Source of the DNA: CAZSDU01 sp964605775
GTDB taxonomy: Bacteria; Bacteroidota; Bacteroidia; Bacteroidales; FEN-979
Assembly (NCBI GenBank): GCA_964605775.1
Contig: CAZSDU010000027.1
Coordinates: 1-35,885 of the forward strand
Reading direction: 5' to 3'
DNA length: 35,885 nucleotides
Of the stretch, positions 17,785-25,924 are shown piece by piece. The stretch's first letter is position 1, and each line of letters starts with the position of its first letter. The notes beneath the pieces were generated by a model that was not told the origin of the DNA, made no database searches, and saw only the letters and a program-made list of their open reading frames with translations. Position numbers and translations under genes: made by a program.

Positions 17785-19944
17785 ATGACTTTCGAAGAAT
17801 TCAAAAAAACACACCAACTTCTGGCTCAATATAAATATACCTGGGCTCCCATTGATAAAGGTTATAATAACCGCAGTATCTATCTCCATGTCGGTGATCT
17901 GAGCATCAGGGAAAAACCCGTCACTGCTGAAATGAAAGAGAAATTCATCGGTGGTAAAGGGTTTGACCTCCGATTGCTCTGGGATGCCACAAAACCCGAA
18001 ACCCGATGGAATGATCCGGAAAACGAAATCGTGATTTCCGGTGGTCCCTGTTGCGGGATTACGCAATATTCCGGAACCGGCAAAGCCATTTGCTGTACCA
18101 TCAGTCCGCAAACGGATATCGTGATTGATTCCAACGTAGGTGGTTTCTTCGGACCTTTTCTTAAATTCTGCGGTTTCGATGCCCTCGAAATCCAGGGGAA
18201 ATCGGATAAAGAAATCCTGGTGGTATTTGAAGAAGAAAGAGAAATCATCGAAATTTATGAAGCCGATGATCTGCCTTCCGACAGTCATGTCCTTGCCGAA
18301 CACTTGCACGACATGATGGCTGATCCGGATAATGAAAAAGACAAATACAATGTTTCAGTTGTATCAGCAGGTACTGCTGCCGAACATTCCCTTATCGGTA
18401 TGCTGAATTTCAGCTTTTACGATATCAAACGCAAGAAAGTTCGTCTGAAACAAGCCGGCCGCGGGGGAATAGGAACGGTACTGCGGGATAAAAAAATCAA
18501 AGCCATGGTCGCCCATGTAAAGACCATTGGTGGAAACCGGAATAATGTGGCGAACATGGAAGCCATTCAGGAACGGGGTCGCCGTTTCAACAAAGAGATG
18601 CGCGAACTCGACGACAAGCAATGTGAGATGCGGAAAAAAGGAACGGCCCACCTTACAAATATCATGAATGATTATGATCTTTTACCAGTCAATAATTTCA
18701 AATATGGCAGCCATAAAGATGCCGGGAATATCCATGGGGATGTTTGGATGTCGTATTTTACGCAGAATGTGCCCGACGGATGCTGGGTTGGATGTAACAT
18801 GGCCTGCGCCAAGGGAGTGGACAATTACGAACTTCGCTCAGGACCATACAAAGGCGACAAAGTCATCGTTGACGGACCTGAATATGAAACGACCTCTTCC
18901 CTGGGTTCCATTGCAGGGATCTTCAACCCTGACTTTACCATCGAAGCCAACTTTTATTGTGATACCTATGGGATCTGCACCATTTCCTGGGGAACCATTC
19001 TCGGTTTTGTCATGGAATGCTTTGAAAACGGTATCCTCAATGAATCACGTACCGGTGGCTTAAAACTCAACTTCGGCAATGCCGATGCAGCTATGGAATT
19101 GCTTCACCAGGTTTCCCGTGGTGAAGGCTTTGGACTGATTGCCGGACAGGGTGTACGTAAAATGAAAGCATTATTTGCAAAGAATGGCTGGGGAGATGCC
19201 GCCTTCCTCCAGGATATCGGCATGGAAAATAAAGGCCTTGAATATTCCCAATACGTATCCAAGGAATCACTGGCTCAGCAGGGTGGTTATGCCATGACCA
19301 ACAAAGGTCCTCAGCATGATGAAGCCTGGCTGATCTTCATGGATATGGTCAATAACCAGATCCCTACTTTTGAGAAAAAAGCTGAAGCCCTGCACTATTT
19401 TCCCATGTTCCGTACCTGGTTCGGTTTGGGAGGTTTCTGTAAGCTACCCTGGAATGATGTGGAGCCTGAGAACAATGCACAAACCGATGAACCGGCAAAA
19501 GTTCCCGAACACGTGGATAATTACGTGACCATCTTCAATGCCGTTACGGGCTTAAATATTGATAAGCACGAAATCATCCGCCAATCGGAAAGGGTATATA
19601 ATTTTCAGCGGATTTTCAATATACGCCGGGGCTACGGCCTTAGAAAACACGACGCCCAACCCTACCGTGCTTGCGGACCAGTTACCAAAGAAGAATACGA
19701 ATCCCGTGCGGAACGCTACGACAAGCAGTTACTGGAACAGGTAAACTTCGATCCAACAGGAAAAACAACAGAAGAGAAGATGAAAGTTCTTCGTCAGTAC
19801 CGCGAAAACCGTTACGAACAGCTACTCGATGCCGTGTATGAACGCCGCGGGTGGACAAAAAACGGGGTGCCTAAGATTGAGCACCTGAAAAAAATCGGAA
19901 TGGACCTGCCGGAACTGCTGGAGGTGATCACACCGCTGCAGTAA
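17785..19944 (+). CDS. Aldehyde:ferredoxin oxidoreductase (AOR) family tungstopterin enzyme
   Basis: AOR-family enzymes use a tungsten-bis-pterin and a 4Fe-4S cluster, typically to interconvert aldehydes and acids with ferredoxin. The N-terminal AOR domain shows IGGKGFDLRLLWD, GGPCCGITQYSGTGK, NVGGFFGPFLKFCGFDALEI and GRGGIGTVLRDKKIKA. Cys333, Cys337 and Cys341 (CWVGCNMAC) lie where the cluster cysteines are expected, but spaced Cx3Cx3C instead of the usual Cx2Cx3C. A pterin-type DxxGxC motif is at 393-398 (DTYGIC) and a late cysteine at 552 (GLGGFCKLPW). The protein has 719 residues, above the roughly 600-650 of classical AOR, with about 45 extra residues before the usual start and a charged tail. 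It carries no signal peptide, so it is cytoplasmic. The substrate is not predictable; BamB-like and other AOR subfamilies are alternatives. Confidence 0.9.
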   Translation: MTFEEFKKTHQLLAQYKYTWAPIDKGYNNRSIYLHVGDLSIREKPVTAEMKEKFIGGKGFDLRLLWDATKPETRWNDPENEIVISGGPCCGITQYSGTGKAICCTISPQTDIVIDSNVGGFFGPFLKFCGFDALEIQGKSDKEILVVFEEEREIIEIYEADDLPSDSHVLAEHLHDMMADPDNEKDKYNVSVVSAGTAAEHSLIGMLNFSFYDIKRKKVRLKQAGRGGIGTVLRDKKIKAMVAHVKTIGGNRNNVANMEAIQERGRRFNKEMRELDDKQCEMRKKGTAHLTNIMNDYDLLPVNNFKYGSHKDAGNIHGDVWMSYFTQNVPDGCWVGCNMACAKGVDNYELRSGPYKGDKVIVDGPEYETTSSLGSIAGIFNPDFTIEANFYCDTYGICTISWGTILGFVMECFENGILNESRTGGLKLNFGNADAAMELLHQVSRGEGFGLIAGQGVRKMKALFAKNGWGDAAFLQDIGMENKGLEYSQYVSKESLAQQGGYAMTNKGPQHDEAWLIFMDMVNNQIPTFEKKAEALHYFPMFRTWFGLGGFCKLPWNDVEPENNAQTDEPAKVPEHVDNYVTIFNAVTGLNIDKHEIIRQSERVYNFQRIFNIRRGYGLRKHDAQPYRACGPVTKEEYESRAERYDKQLLEQVNFDPTGKTTEEKMKVLRQYRENRYEQLLDAVYERRGWTKNGVPKIEHLKKIGMDLPELLEVITPLQ

Positions 19945-19983
19945 AAGCTGGTGAGTTGGTGAGGTGGTGAGTTGGTGAGTTAG
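19945..19983 (+). repeat. 8-bp tandem repeat after the AOR gene
   Basis: Directly after the AOR TAA stop the sequence runs AAGCTGGTGAGTTGGTGAG and continues in the same octamer pattern to 19983. The first 19 bases are identical to those following porV (on its strand) and to those spanning the wtpB stop. Confidence 0.9.
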
Positions 19984-20000
19984 AAAACATTTATATAGTC

Positions 20001-20348
20001 ATGAAAAAGATTACAGCAAATAAAGAGATGGTTGCTTTTTGCGGGCTATATTGCGGAGCATGCAGAAAGTATCTGACAGGGTCCTGTCCCGGTTGTCATG
20101 AAAACACCAAAGCCTCTTGGTGCAAAATACGCAGTTGCAACATGGAACATGGCTATGGCAGTTGTGCTGATTGCGAAGAATTCACCAATCCGATGGATTG
20201 TAAAAAATTCAACAACATTTTTTCCAAATTCTTTGCGCTGATTTTCAAATCCGACCGGGCTGCCTGTATAGCGAAAATCAAGGCTGATGGCTATGATAAC
20301 TTTGCTTCGTTTATGGCTGAAAACAAGTTGCAGACTATACGGAAATAA
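20001..20348 (+). CDS. Cys-rich DUF3795 family protein
   Basis: This small cytoplasmic protein (115 residues) is recognisable as DUF3795 from its N-terminal FCGLYCGACRKYLTGSCPGC and later CKIRSC, CADCEEF and MDCKKF. The many paired cysteines suggest a zinc site or an iron-sulfur cluster; the role of the family is not established. The C-terminal half is helical and ends KADGYDNFASFMAENK. It lies 56 bases after the AOR gene, mostly filled with the octamer repeat, and 156 bases before a Rieske oxygenase gene. No -7 promoter element is visible upstream, so it may be read from the AOR transcript. Confidence 0.8.
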   Translation: MKKITANKEMVAFCGLYCGACRKYLTGSCPGCHENTKASWCKIRSCNMEHGYGSCADCEEFTNPMDCKKFNNIFSKFFALIFKSDRAACIAKIKADGYDNFASFMAENKLQTIRK

Positions 20349-20481
20349 GTTTTTCAATTCTGACCTTCAGGCTGCCATCTTTTGCTTTTAATGGCATTGA
20401 CCAATCTGCTCCCGAACAATCAAATCACCATCCTCGATGCCGATCGTCTTCAGAAAATCAGTAAGCACGGCTGATTTTATT

Positions 20482-20489
20482 TAACTTCG
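20482..20489 (+). promoter_or_regulatory. Weak candidate -7 element for the Rieske oxygenase gene
   Basis: TAACTTCG differs from TAnnTTTG at one position and sits 15 bases before the ATG. The rest of the 156-base gap shows no terminator or clear -33 box. Confidence 0.25.
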
Positions 20490-20504
20490 TAAAAAGCTTT
20501 TTTT

Positions 20505-21479
20505 ATGATCCGGAATCAATGGTACGTTATCCTGGAATCCAAGGATGTTAAAAAAACCCAAGTAGTTGGCGTCAAACGCCTGGGCGAGAACATCGTTGTA
20601 TGGCGCGACCGCCAGGGAAAATTGGGAGCGGCCCTCGACCAATGCCCGCATCGTGGCGTTGCCCTGAGTAAAGGCAAGGTAAAGGACGATCACCTTCAAT
20701 GTCCCTTTCATGGATTCGAATATGATCCCGATGGTAAATGCAAACTAATCCCGGCAAATGGAAAAGCAGCCCTGGTTCAGGAACATATTCACCTTTACTC
20801 CTATCCGGTATCGGAAGCCCATGGTTTTATTTACCTTTTCTGGTGTAAGACCGGTACATTTGCTCCTTCCGTTGATTTACCCTGGTTCGACGACCTGGAC
20901 GAGAACGTGCCCTCATCCAGCTTCACAGATCATTGGAAAGCCCATTATTCCCGAGCTATCGAAAACCAACTTGATGTGGTTCATGTGCCATTTATCCACC
21001 GTACCACCATTGGCCGCGGGATCGGTACCCTGGTCAACGGACCCTACACGGAAACCAAGGGAACCCATTTATCTTTCTGGCCTTCCAATGAACAGGACAG
21101 GGGACAGAAGCCCATTCCACCGGCTCAAATGAGTAAACCAGAACACTCGTCCACCTACCTTACCTTCATATTCCCAAATCTATGGCAGAATCACATCATG
21201 GATTCCTTACGTATTGTGGTCGCTTTTGTTCCGATAGATGACAGCAACACCCTGTTCTACCTCAGGACTTATCAGAAAATGGTGACCTTAACGGGATTCC
21301 GGAACATCTTTTTCTGCTTGCTCAATCTTTATAATCGGGTGGTGCTTCACCAGGACAGGCGCATCGTGGAAACACATCAGCCCATGCCCACTTCACTGAA
21401 GATGGAGGAAAACCTTATTCCGGGCGACTACCCCATCATCCTTTACCGAAAAAAAAGAGAAGAACTTAAATCTATCTGA
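20505..21479 (+). CDS. Rieske non-heme iron oxygenase, alpha-subunit type
   Basis: The N-terminal Rieske domain binds a 2Fe-2S cluster with Cys47/His49 and Cys66/His69 (CPHRGVALSKG ... CPFHGF). The catalytic domain has the mononuclear-iron motif Asp157-x2-His160-x4-His165 (DVVHVPFIH). A C-terminal QDRRIVETHQ segment recalls the VanA/pheophorbide-a-oxygenase branch, which works without a beta subunit. At 324 residues it is a little shorter than most members. The enzyme class needs molecular oxygen and an electron-transfer partner. No reductase is next to it, and its substrate cannot be predicted. It stands between a DUF3795 gene and a nitronate monooxygenase-like gene on the same strand. Confidence 0.88.
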   Translation: MIRNQWYVILESKDVKKTQVVGVKRLGENIVVWRDRQGKLGAALDQCPHRGVALSKGKVKDDHLQCPFHGFEYDPDGKCKLIPANGKAALVQEHIHLYSYPVSEAHGFIYLFWCKTGTFAPSVDLPWFDDLDENVPSSSFTDHWKAHYSRAIENQLDVVHVPFIHRTTIGRGIGTLVNGPYTETKGTHLSFWPSNEQDRGQKPIPPAQMSKPEHSSTYLTFIFPNLWQNHIMDSLRIVVAFVPIDDSNTLFYLRTYQKMVTLTGFRNIFFCLLNLYNRVVLHQDRRIVETHQPMPTSLKMEENLIPGDYPIILYRKKREELKSI

Positions 21480-21520
21480 AGTCATTTCCAGTCTCCTGTC
21501 GGCAAGCCTGCTTTTATGAC

Positions 21521-21528
21521 TACCTTTG
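21521..21528 (+). promoter_or_regulatory. Candidate -7 promoter element for the nitronate monooxygenase-like gene
   Basis: TACCTTTG is a perfect TAnnTTTG match in the 76-base gap, 27 bases before the ATG. No convincing -33 box is present. Confidence 0.45.
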
Positions 21529-21555
21529 TAAATTGATTTTCAATTCATTTACATT

Positions 21556-22629
21556 ATGAAAACGTTACGCATCGGGGACCTGGAAATTCGATTACCCATC
21601 ATCCAGGGGGGCATGGGGATCGGGATCTCGATGTCGGGTTTGGCTTCCACTGTTGCCAATGAAGGAGGGATAGGAGTGATTGCCGTTGCCGGGATCGGTA
21701 TGCGGGAACCGGATTATGCGCGTGATTTCATCGAAGCCAATATCCGTGCCCTGAAAAAAGAAATCAGGATCGCAAAAGAAAAAACCAATGGAATCCTTGG
21801 GGTCAACATTATGGTCGCCCTGACCAATTTTACCGATATGGTGAAAACTTCCATTGCCGAAAAGATCGATATCATTTTTTCCGGAGCCGGACTACCCCTC
21901 AACCTGCCCGAATTTCTTCCTTCCTGGTCGAAAACCAAGCTGGTCCCCATCGTTTCTTCCGGCAGGGCGGCAGGAATTATTTGTAAAAAGTGGACAGAAC
22001 ATTACAACTACCTCCCCGATGCCTTCGTGGTGGAAGGACCAAAAGCCGGTGGCCACCTTGGTTTCAAGCGTGACGATATCAACAATCCGGATTTCGCGCT
22101 TGAAAAACTGGTTCCGGAAGTAAAATCACAGGTCAGGGAATACGAAGAAAAGTATCATAAACATATCCCTGTCATTGCCGCCGGCGGAATCTATACCGGG
22201 GGAGATATCCTCAAAATCATGGAACTGGGCGCCGATGGCGTACAGATGGCTACCCGATTTGTTACCACTGATGAATGTGATGCATCAGCCGGATTCAAAC
22301 AAGCTTACATCGATGCCCGCCAGGAAGACATGGAGATCATCATCAGCCCTGTCGGGATGCCGGGACGGGCCATCTCCAACGAATTTATCGACAAGATCAA
22401 TAAAGGAGAAAAAAAACCGGTAAAATGCCCTTATAAATGCATCAAGACCTGCGACATCGAGAAAACACCTTATTGTATTTTCGCTGCCCTGTTGAATGCC
22501 ATGAAAGGAAATTTCCTGAACGGATTTGCTTTTGCAGGATCCAATGCCTTCAAGGCTACAAAGATCATCTCCGTCAAAGAAACATTTCGCAACATCCTGC
22601 GTGAATTCCGCGATGCAGAACAGATTTAG
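21556..22629 (+). CDS. Nitronate monooxygenase/FabK-like FMN protein
   Basis: This is an FMN-binding TIM-barrel protein of the nitronate monooxygenase (2-nitropropane dioxygenase) family. The opening LPIIQGGMGIGISMSGLAS, the VNIMVALTNF and FSGAGLPLNLPEF segments, VVEGPKAGGHLG with the active-site His, the IAAGGIYTGGDI phosphate loop and GADGVQMATRFV are all characteristic. A C-terminal cysteine cluster, Cys291, Cys295, Cys299 and Cys307 (CPYKCIKTC ... YC), could bind a metal or iron-sulfur centre and is not part of the classical oxidase. An enoyl-ACP reductase (FabK-like) role is the main alternative. The stop overlaps that of pruA, which converges from the other strand. Confidence 0.85.
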   Translation: MKTLRIGDLEIRLPIIQGGMGIGISMSGLASTVANEGGIGVIAVAGIGMREPDYARDFIEANIRALKKEIRIAKEKTNGILGVNIMVALTNFTDMVKTSIAEKIDIIFSGAGLPLNLPEFLPSWSKTKLVPIVSSGRAAGIICKKWTEHYNYLPDAFVVEGPKAGGHLGFKRDDINNPDFALEKLVPEVKSQVREYEEKYHKHIPVIAAGGIYTGGDILKIMELGADGVQMATRFVTTDECDASAGFKQAYIDARQEDMEIIISPVGMPGRAISNEFIDKINKGEKKPVKCPYKCIKTCDIEKTPYCIFAALLNAMKGNFLNGFAFAGSNAFKATKIISVKETFRNILREFRDAEQI

Positions 22630-24269
22630 CCATGACATTTATCTTCCTTCATATACGGATAGGTAAACTCCGTCGGAGGAATCAGCGTTTCCTTGATCGT
22701 CCGCGGGTTTGTCCAGCGTAACAAGTTCAGATGACTTCCTGATTTATCGTTGGTTCCCGATCCGCGGGCTCCCCCGAAGGGTTGCTGCCCTACCACCGCA
22801 CCTGAAGGTTTATCGTTGAAGTAAAAGTTCCCTGCTGCATACCGTAAAATACGACATGCCCGGTTGATGGCTTCGCGGTCTTTTGAAAACACGGAACCGG
22901 TAAGACCATAAGGAGAGGTCTGGTCACAGATCCTTAGCGTTTCTTCGAAATCCTTGTCTTTATAAACAAAGATAGTCATCACCGGACCGAAGATCTCTTC
23001 CTCCATGGTTTTAAAATGAGGGTTGGTTGTTTGAATTACCGTCGGCTGAACAAAATATCCCTTCGTTTTATCACCATTTCCTCCAAAGATCACTTCTGCA
23101 TCGGTCGATTTCTTCGCCTCATTGATGTACCCCATAATATTGTCGAAAGAGGCTTCATCAATCACCGCATTCATAAAATGGCTAAATTCCCTGACATCTC
23201 CTACGGTAATTCGTCCAATCATTTCACCTATCCTGGATTTCACCTCCGTCCACATGGATTCAGGAATGTAAGCACGGGAAGCCGCCGAACATTTTTGTCC
23301 CTGATATTCAAATGCACCCCTGACAATGGCAACAGATACCTCCTGGGGATCGGAAGAAGGATGAACGAAAATAAAATCCTTGCCTCCTGTTTCCCCGACA
23401 ATACGGGGATAAGAGCGGTAATGATCCATATTTTGTGCAGCGGTCTTCCAAAGCATGTTAAAAGTATTGTTTGATCCGGTGAAATGGATTCCGGTCATGT
23501 CGCAATGATTCAGGACGGCCTTACCAATCAGGCTGCCAGGCCCGGGAAGGAAGTTGATGACGCCATCCGGGAGTCCGGCCTCCTGAAATATTTTCATCAG
23601 AAAATAATTGGAAAGCAGTGAGGTGGTTGCCGGTTTCCAAACGGTGGTATTCCCCATCAGGGCCGGAGCCATATTCAGGTTTGAAGCAATGGCTGTGAAG
23701 TTGAAGGGGGTTACTGTAAAAACAAACCCTTCCAGCGGCCGGTATTCTATACGGTTGATGATGCCCGGTTGGGAATGCGGCTGTTCCTTGTATATTTCTG
23801 TGATGAAAAAAGCATTGAAATTGAGAAAGTCGATGGTTTCACAGGCCGCATCAATTTCAGCCTGATAGGCGCTTTTCCCTTGTCCCAGCATGGTAGCAGC
23901 ATTAATCAGCGGTCGGTATTTTTTAGAGATCAGTTCAGCTGCTTTCAGGGTGATGGAAACCCGGTCAACCCAGGGAAAAGCCTCCCATTCCTTATGTGCC
24001 TTCAGCGCCGCATCTATGGCCATCTTCACTTCTTTTTCCCCGGCCATATGATAGGTTGCCAGTAAATGCTGGTGATCGTGAGGCATGACCACCTTGCCCG
24101 TTTTCCCTGTCCGTATCTCCTTTCCCCCAATGATCAAAGGGATATCCTGAACTTCATTGCCAAGGCGATCCAATTCTGTATTTAATGCTTTACGTTCTTT
24201 ACAACCCGGGGCATAGTTCAGGGTATGCTCATTCGACGGGCGTTCCATATAAAAAATTGCATTATTCAT
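22626..24269 (-). CDS. pruA: L-glutamate gamma-semialdehyde (P5C) dehydrogenase
   Basis: The enzyme oxidises glutamate semialdehyde, from proline breakdown, to glutamate with NAD. The aldehyde dehydrogenase fold is complete: VTPFNFTAIASNLNMAPALM, NTTVWKPA, GLPDGVINFLPGPG, the catalytic general base Glu293 (ETGGKDF) and nucleophile Cys327 (GQKCSAASRAYIP), then EEIFGPV and PFGGARGSGTNDKSG near the C-terminus. The 547 residues match the stand-alone PruA common in Bacteroidota; no proline dehydrogenase domain is fused. The ATG at 24269 is used; a Met at residue 8 is possible. The last four bases overlap the nitronate monooxygenase-like gene tail to tail. Two dyads in the upstream gap may control it. 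Confidence 0.95.
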   Translation of the reverse strand: MNNAIFYMERPSNEHTLNYAPGCKERKALNTELDRLGNEVQDIPLIIGGKEIRTGKTGKVVMPHDHQHLLATYHMAGEKEVKMAIDAALKAHKEWEAFPWVDRVSITLKAAELISKKYRPLINAATMLGQGKSAYQAEIDAACETIDFLNFNAFFITEIYKEQPHSQPGIINRIEYRPLEGFVFTVTPFNFTAIASNLNMAPALMGNTTVWKPATTSLLSNYFLMKIFQEAGLPDGVINFLPGPGSLIGKAVLNHCDMTGIHFTGSNNTFNMLWKTAAQNMDHYRSYPRIVGETGGKDFIFVHPSSDPQEVSVAIVRGAFEYQGQKCSAASRAYIPESMWTEVKSRIGEMIGRITVGDVREFSHFMNAVIDEASFDNIMGYINEAKKSTDAEVIFGGNGDKTKGYFVQPTVIQTTNPHFKTMEEEIFGPVMTIFVYKDKDFEETLRICDQTSPYGLTGSVFSKDREAINRACRILRYAAGNFYFNDKPSGAVVGQQPFGGARGSGTNDKSGSHLNLLRWTNPRTIKETLIPPTEFTYPYMKEDKCHG

Positions 24270-24286
24270 AGCGGATGTTTTTTAAT

Positions 24287-24294
24287 CAAAGTTA
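24287..24294 (-). promoter_or_regulatory. Candidate -7 promoter element for pruA
   Basis: The minus strand reads TAACTTTG, a perfect TAnnTTTG match, 17 bases upstream of the pruA ATG. The inverted repeat at 24305-24328 covers the stretch where the -33 contact would fall. Confidence 0.45.
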
Positions 24295-24304
24295 CTTTTT
24301 TTAA

Positions 24305-24328
24305 CGATATGCTTCTTTTTGCATATCG
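24305..24328. promoter_or_regulatory. Inverted repeat upstream of pruA, possible operator
   Basis: CGATATGC at 24305-24312 and GCATATCG at 24321-24328 form a perfect 8-bp dyad with an 8-base T-rich spacer. It begins 10 bases upstream of the pruA -7 element, where a bound dimer would block or aid RNA polymerase. The protein that binds is unknown. Confidence 0.45.
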
Positions 24329-24359
24329 AAAGTTTCTTTACCACTGCAAAGGTATAAAC

Positions 24360-24380
24360 AATTTAGAATGTTTCTAAATT
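24360..24380. promoter_or_regulatory. 9-bp palindrome in the pruA/MBOAT gap, possible operator
   Basis: AATTTAGAA (24360-24368) and TTCTAAATT (24372-24380) form a perfect dyad around TGT. It lies in the 155-base divergent gap, 44 bases before the MBOAT start and 90 bases from the pruA start. The compact form fits a dimeric repressor site; I cannot name the regulator. Confidence 0.5.
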
Positions 24381-24424
24381 ATTAAGCAGAATAATTTTTA
24401 ATTTTACGCATCAATCCATCCGGA

Positions 24425-25924
24425 ATGCTTTTTACCTCCTTTCATTTTTTTATTTTCCTGCCGCTTATCCTTTCAATTTATTATCTGCTTCCCCACACCT
24501 CACGATGGATTTTACTCTTGCTGGCCAGCATGATATTTTATTCGGTTTTCAGTCCGGCATTTCTCTTATTTTTCATGGTTCTTATCCTGATTAATTATTG
24601 GTTGGGGAAGAACATCTACTCAGACCAGGGACTATTTAACAAACGGTATTACTTCTCAGGTTTGATAATCAACCTAATGGTCTTGTGTTTTTTCAAATAT
24701 TTCGACTATCTGGAAATGGATATGTTGCGTATTGCCAGATTGCTGGATCTGCGCTATCCCTCTCCCATGATCCGGGTGATACTTCCCCTGGGTTTATCCT
24801 TTTTGATTTTCACCCTGATCGCCTACCTGGTGGATATAAAAAGAAAAAGAATACCCGCTGAGCAGCACCCCGGGATATTGGCGACCTATTTCCTGTTTTT
24901 TCCCAAAATAACCCAGGGACCCATTGAAAGAGGGGAACGATTAATTCCTCAGTTCTACACCATTCACCCTTTTGATTATGCGCGTTTCACCGGCGGATTG
25001 AAACGTATGGCCTGGGGATTTTTTAAAAAGTTGGTGATTTCGGACACCCTGGCGCTTTATGTCAATGCCGTTTTTACCGATTCCAGTCACATCAATGGTC
25101 CTTACCTGATACTTGGCATCATCCTCTTTGCCTTCCAGATATACGCTGACTTTTCAGGATATACTGATATTGCTTTAGGAACTGCCTCACTTTTTGGATT
25201 TAAACTGACCGAAAATTTTAAAAGGCCCTATCTGGCTGATTCCATTAAGGAATTCTGGAACCGATGGCATATCAGCTTTTCGACCTGGCTTCGCGATTAT
25301 ATTTTTCTTCCTTTGGCCTATTGGTTTTCAGCCAGGATGAAAAAAGAGCGATACGCTGGCCTGTCCACAGAAAAATGGATTTATTTTTTCTCCATCATGA
25401 TCACTTTTTACATTTGCGGGCTCTGGCACGGAAACGGGCTGAAATTCCAGGTATGGGGATTGCTTTTCGGCCTTTTCCTGACCTTTTCCAACTGGATGCA
25501 AAAACCCTTTCGAGAGATCAGAAAGAGATTCCATATTCGCAAGACCGCTGTCGGGTATAAAAAATTCCGTATCCTCATGACTTTTACACTCCTTTGTTTG
25601 ACCTGGATCTTTTTCAGGGCAGATGACCTGTATCAAGCCAGGGACATCCTGTCCCACCTCTTTCACGGGTGGACCTTTTCCGGGCTTACAGTAAGCTGGG
25701 ATATCCTGCTTCATCACGGGATCAACGAGCGGATCATGGGAATCATGGCTATCTCAACCGGAATTCTGGTTCTGACAGACATCCTGTCAGAAAAAAAGGA
25801 TATTTTTCAGCGCCTTGGAGAACATTCAATTCTGATTCGCTGGAGTATTTATTACCTGCTTATTTTGGTCATTATCGTATATAGTGCCGGCGGGAACCGT
25901 CAATTCATTTACCTCCAGTTCTGA
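24425..25924 (+). CDS. MBOAT-family O-acyltransferase (AlgI/DltB-like)
   Basis: This 499-residue polytopic membrane protein passes acyl groups, often acetyl, across the membrane onto an extracytoplasmic polysaccharide. The N-terminus (MLFTSFHFFIFLPLILSIYY) is typical of AlgI-like members. The conserved core includes FPKITQGPIERGERL, YADFSGYTDIALGTA, FWNRWHISFSTWLRDY and the catalytic His335 in CGLWHGNGLKF. Its TGA overlaps the ATG of the next gene by one base, so it is translationally coupled to the SGNH-like partner, as in alginate acetylation. The acceptor is probably the surface glycan built by the genes immediately downstream, which is inference from location. Confidence 0.92.
   Translation: MLFTSFHFFIFLPLILSIYYLLPHTSRWILLLLASMIFYSVFSPAFLLFFMVLILINYWLGKNIYSDQGLFNKRYYFSGLIINLMVLCFFKYFDYLEMDMLRIARLLDLRYPSPMIRVILPLGLSFLIFTLIAYLVDIKRKRIPAEQHPGILATYFLFFPKITQGPIERGERLIPQFYTIHPFDYARFTGGLKRMAWGFFKKLVISDTLALYVNAVFTDSSHINGPYLILGIILFAFQIYADFSGYTDIALGTASLFGFKLTENFKRPYLADSIKEFWNRWHISFSTWLRDYIFLPLAYWFSARMKKERYAGLSTEKWIYFFSIMITFYICGLWHGNGLKFQVWGLLFGLFLTFSNWMQKPFREIRKRFHIRKTAVGYKKFRILMTFTLLCLTWIFFRADDLYQARDILSHLFHGWTFSGLTVSWDILLHHGINERIMGIMAISTGILVLTDILSEKKDIFQRLGEHSILIRWSIYYLLILVIIVYSAGGNRQFIYLQF

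Noticed and set aside
17719..18309. A 196-codon open frame on the minus strand over the start of the AOR gene
   Set aside because: The opposite strand encodes the conserved AOR N-terminal domain and its promoter; the antisense product resembles nothing.
20388..20468. A 26-codon minus-strand frame (GTG start) in the 156-base gap before the Rieske gene, with protein-like composition (LKTIGIEDGDLIVRE)
   Set aside because: Too short to assign and blocked by a stop directly upstream. It could be a remnant of a lost gene, but nothing else supports that.
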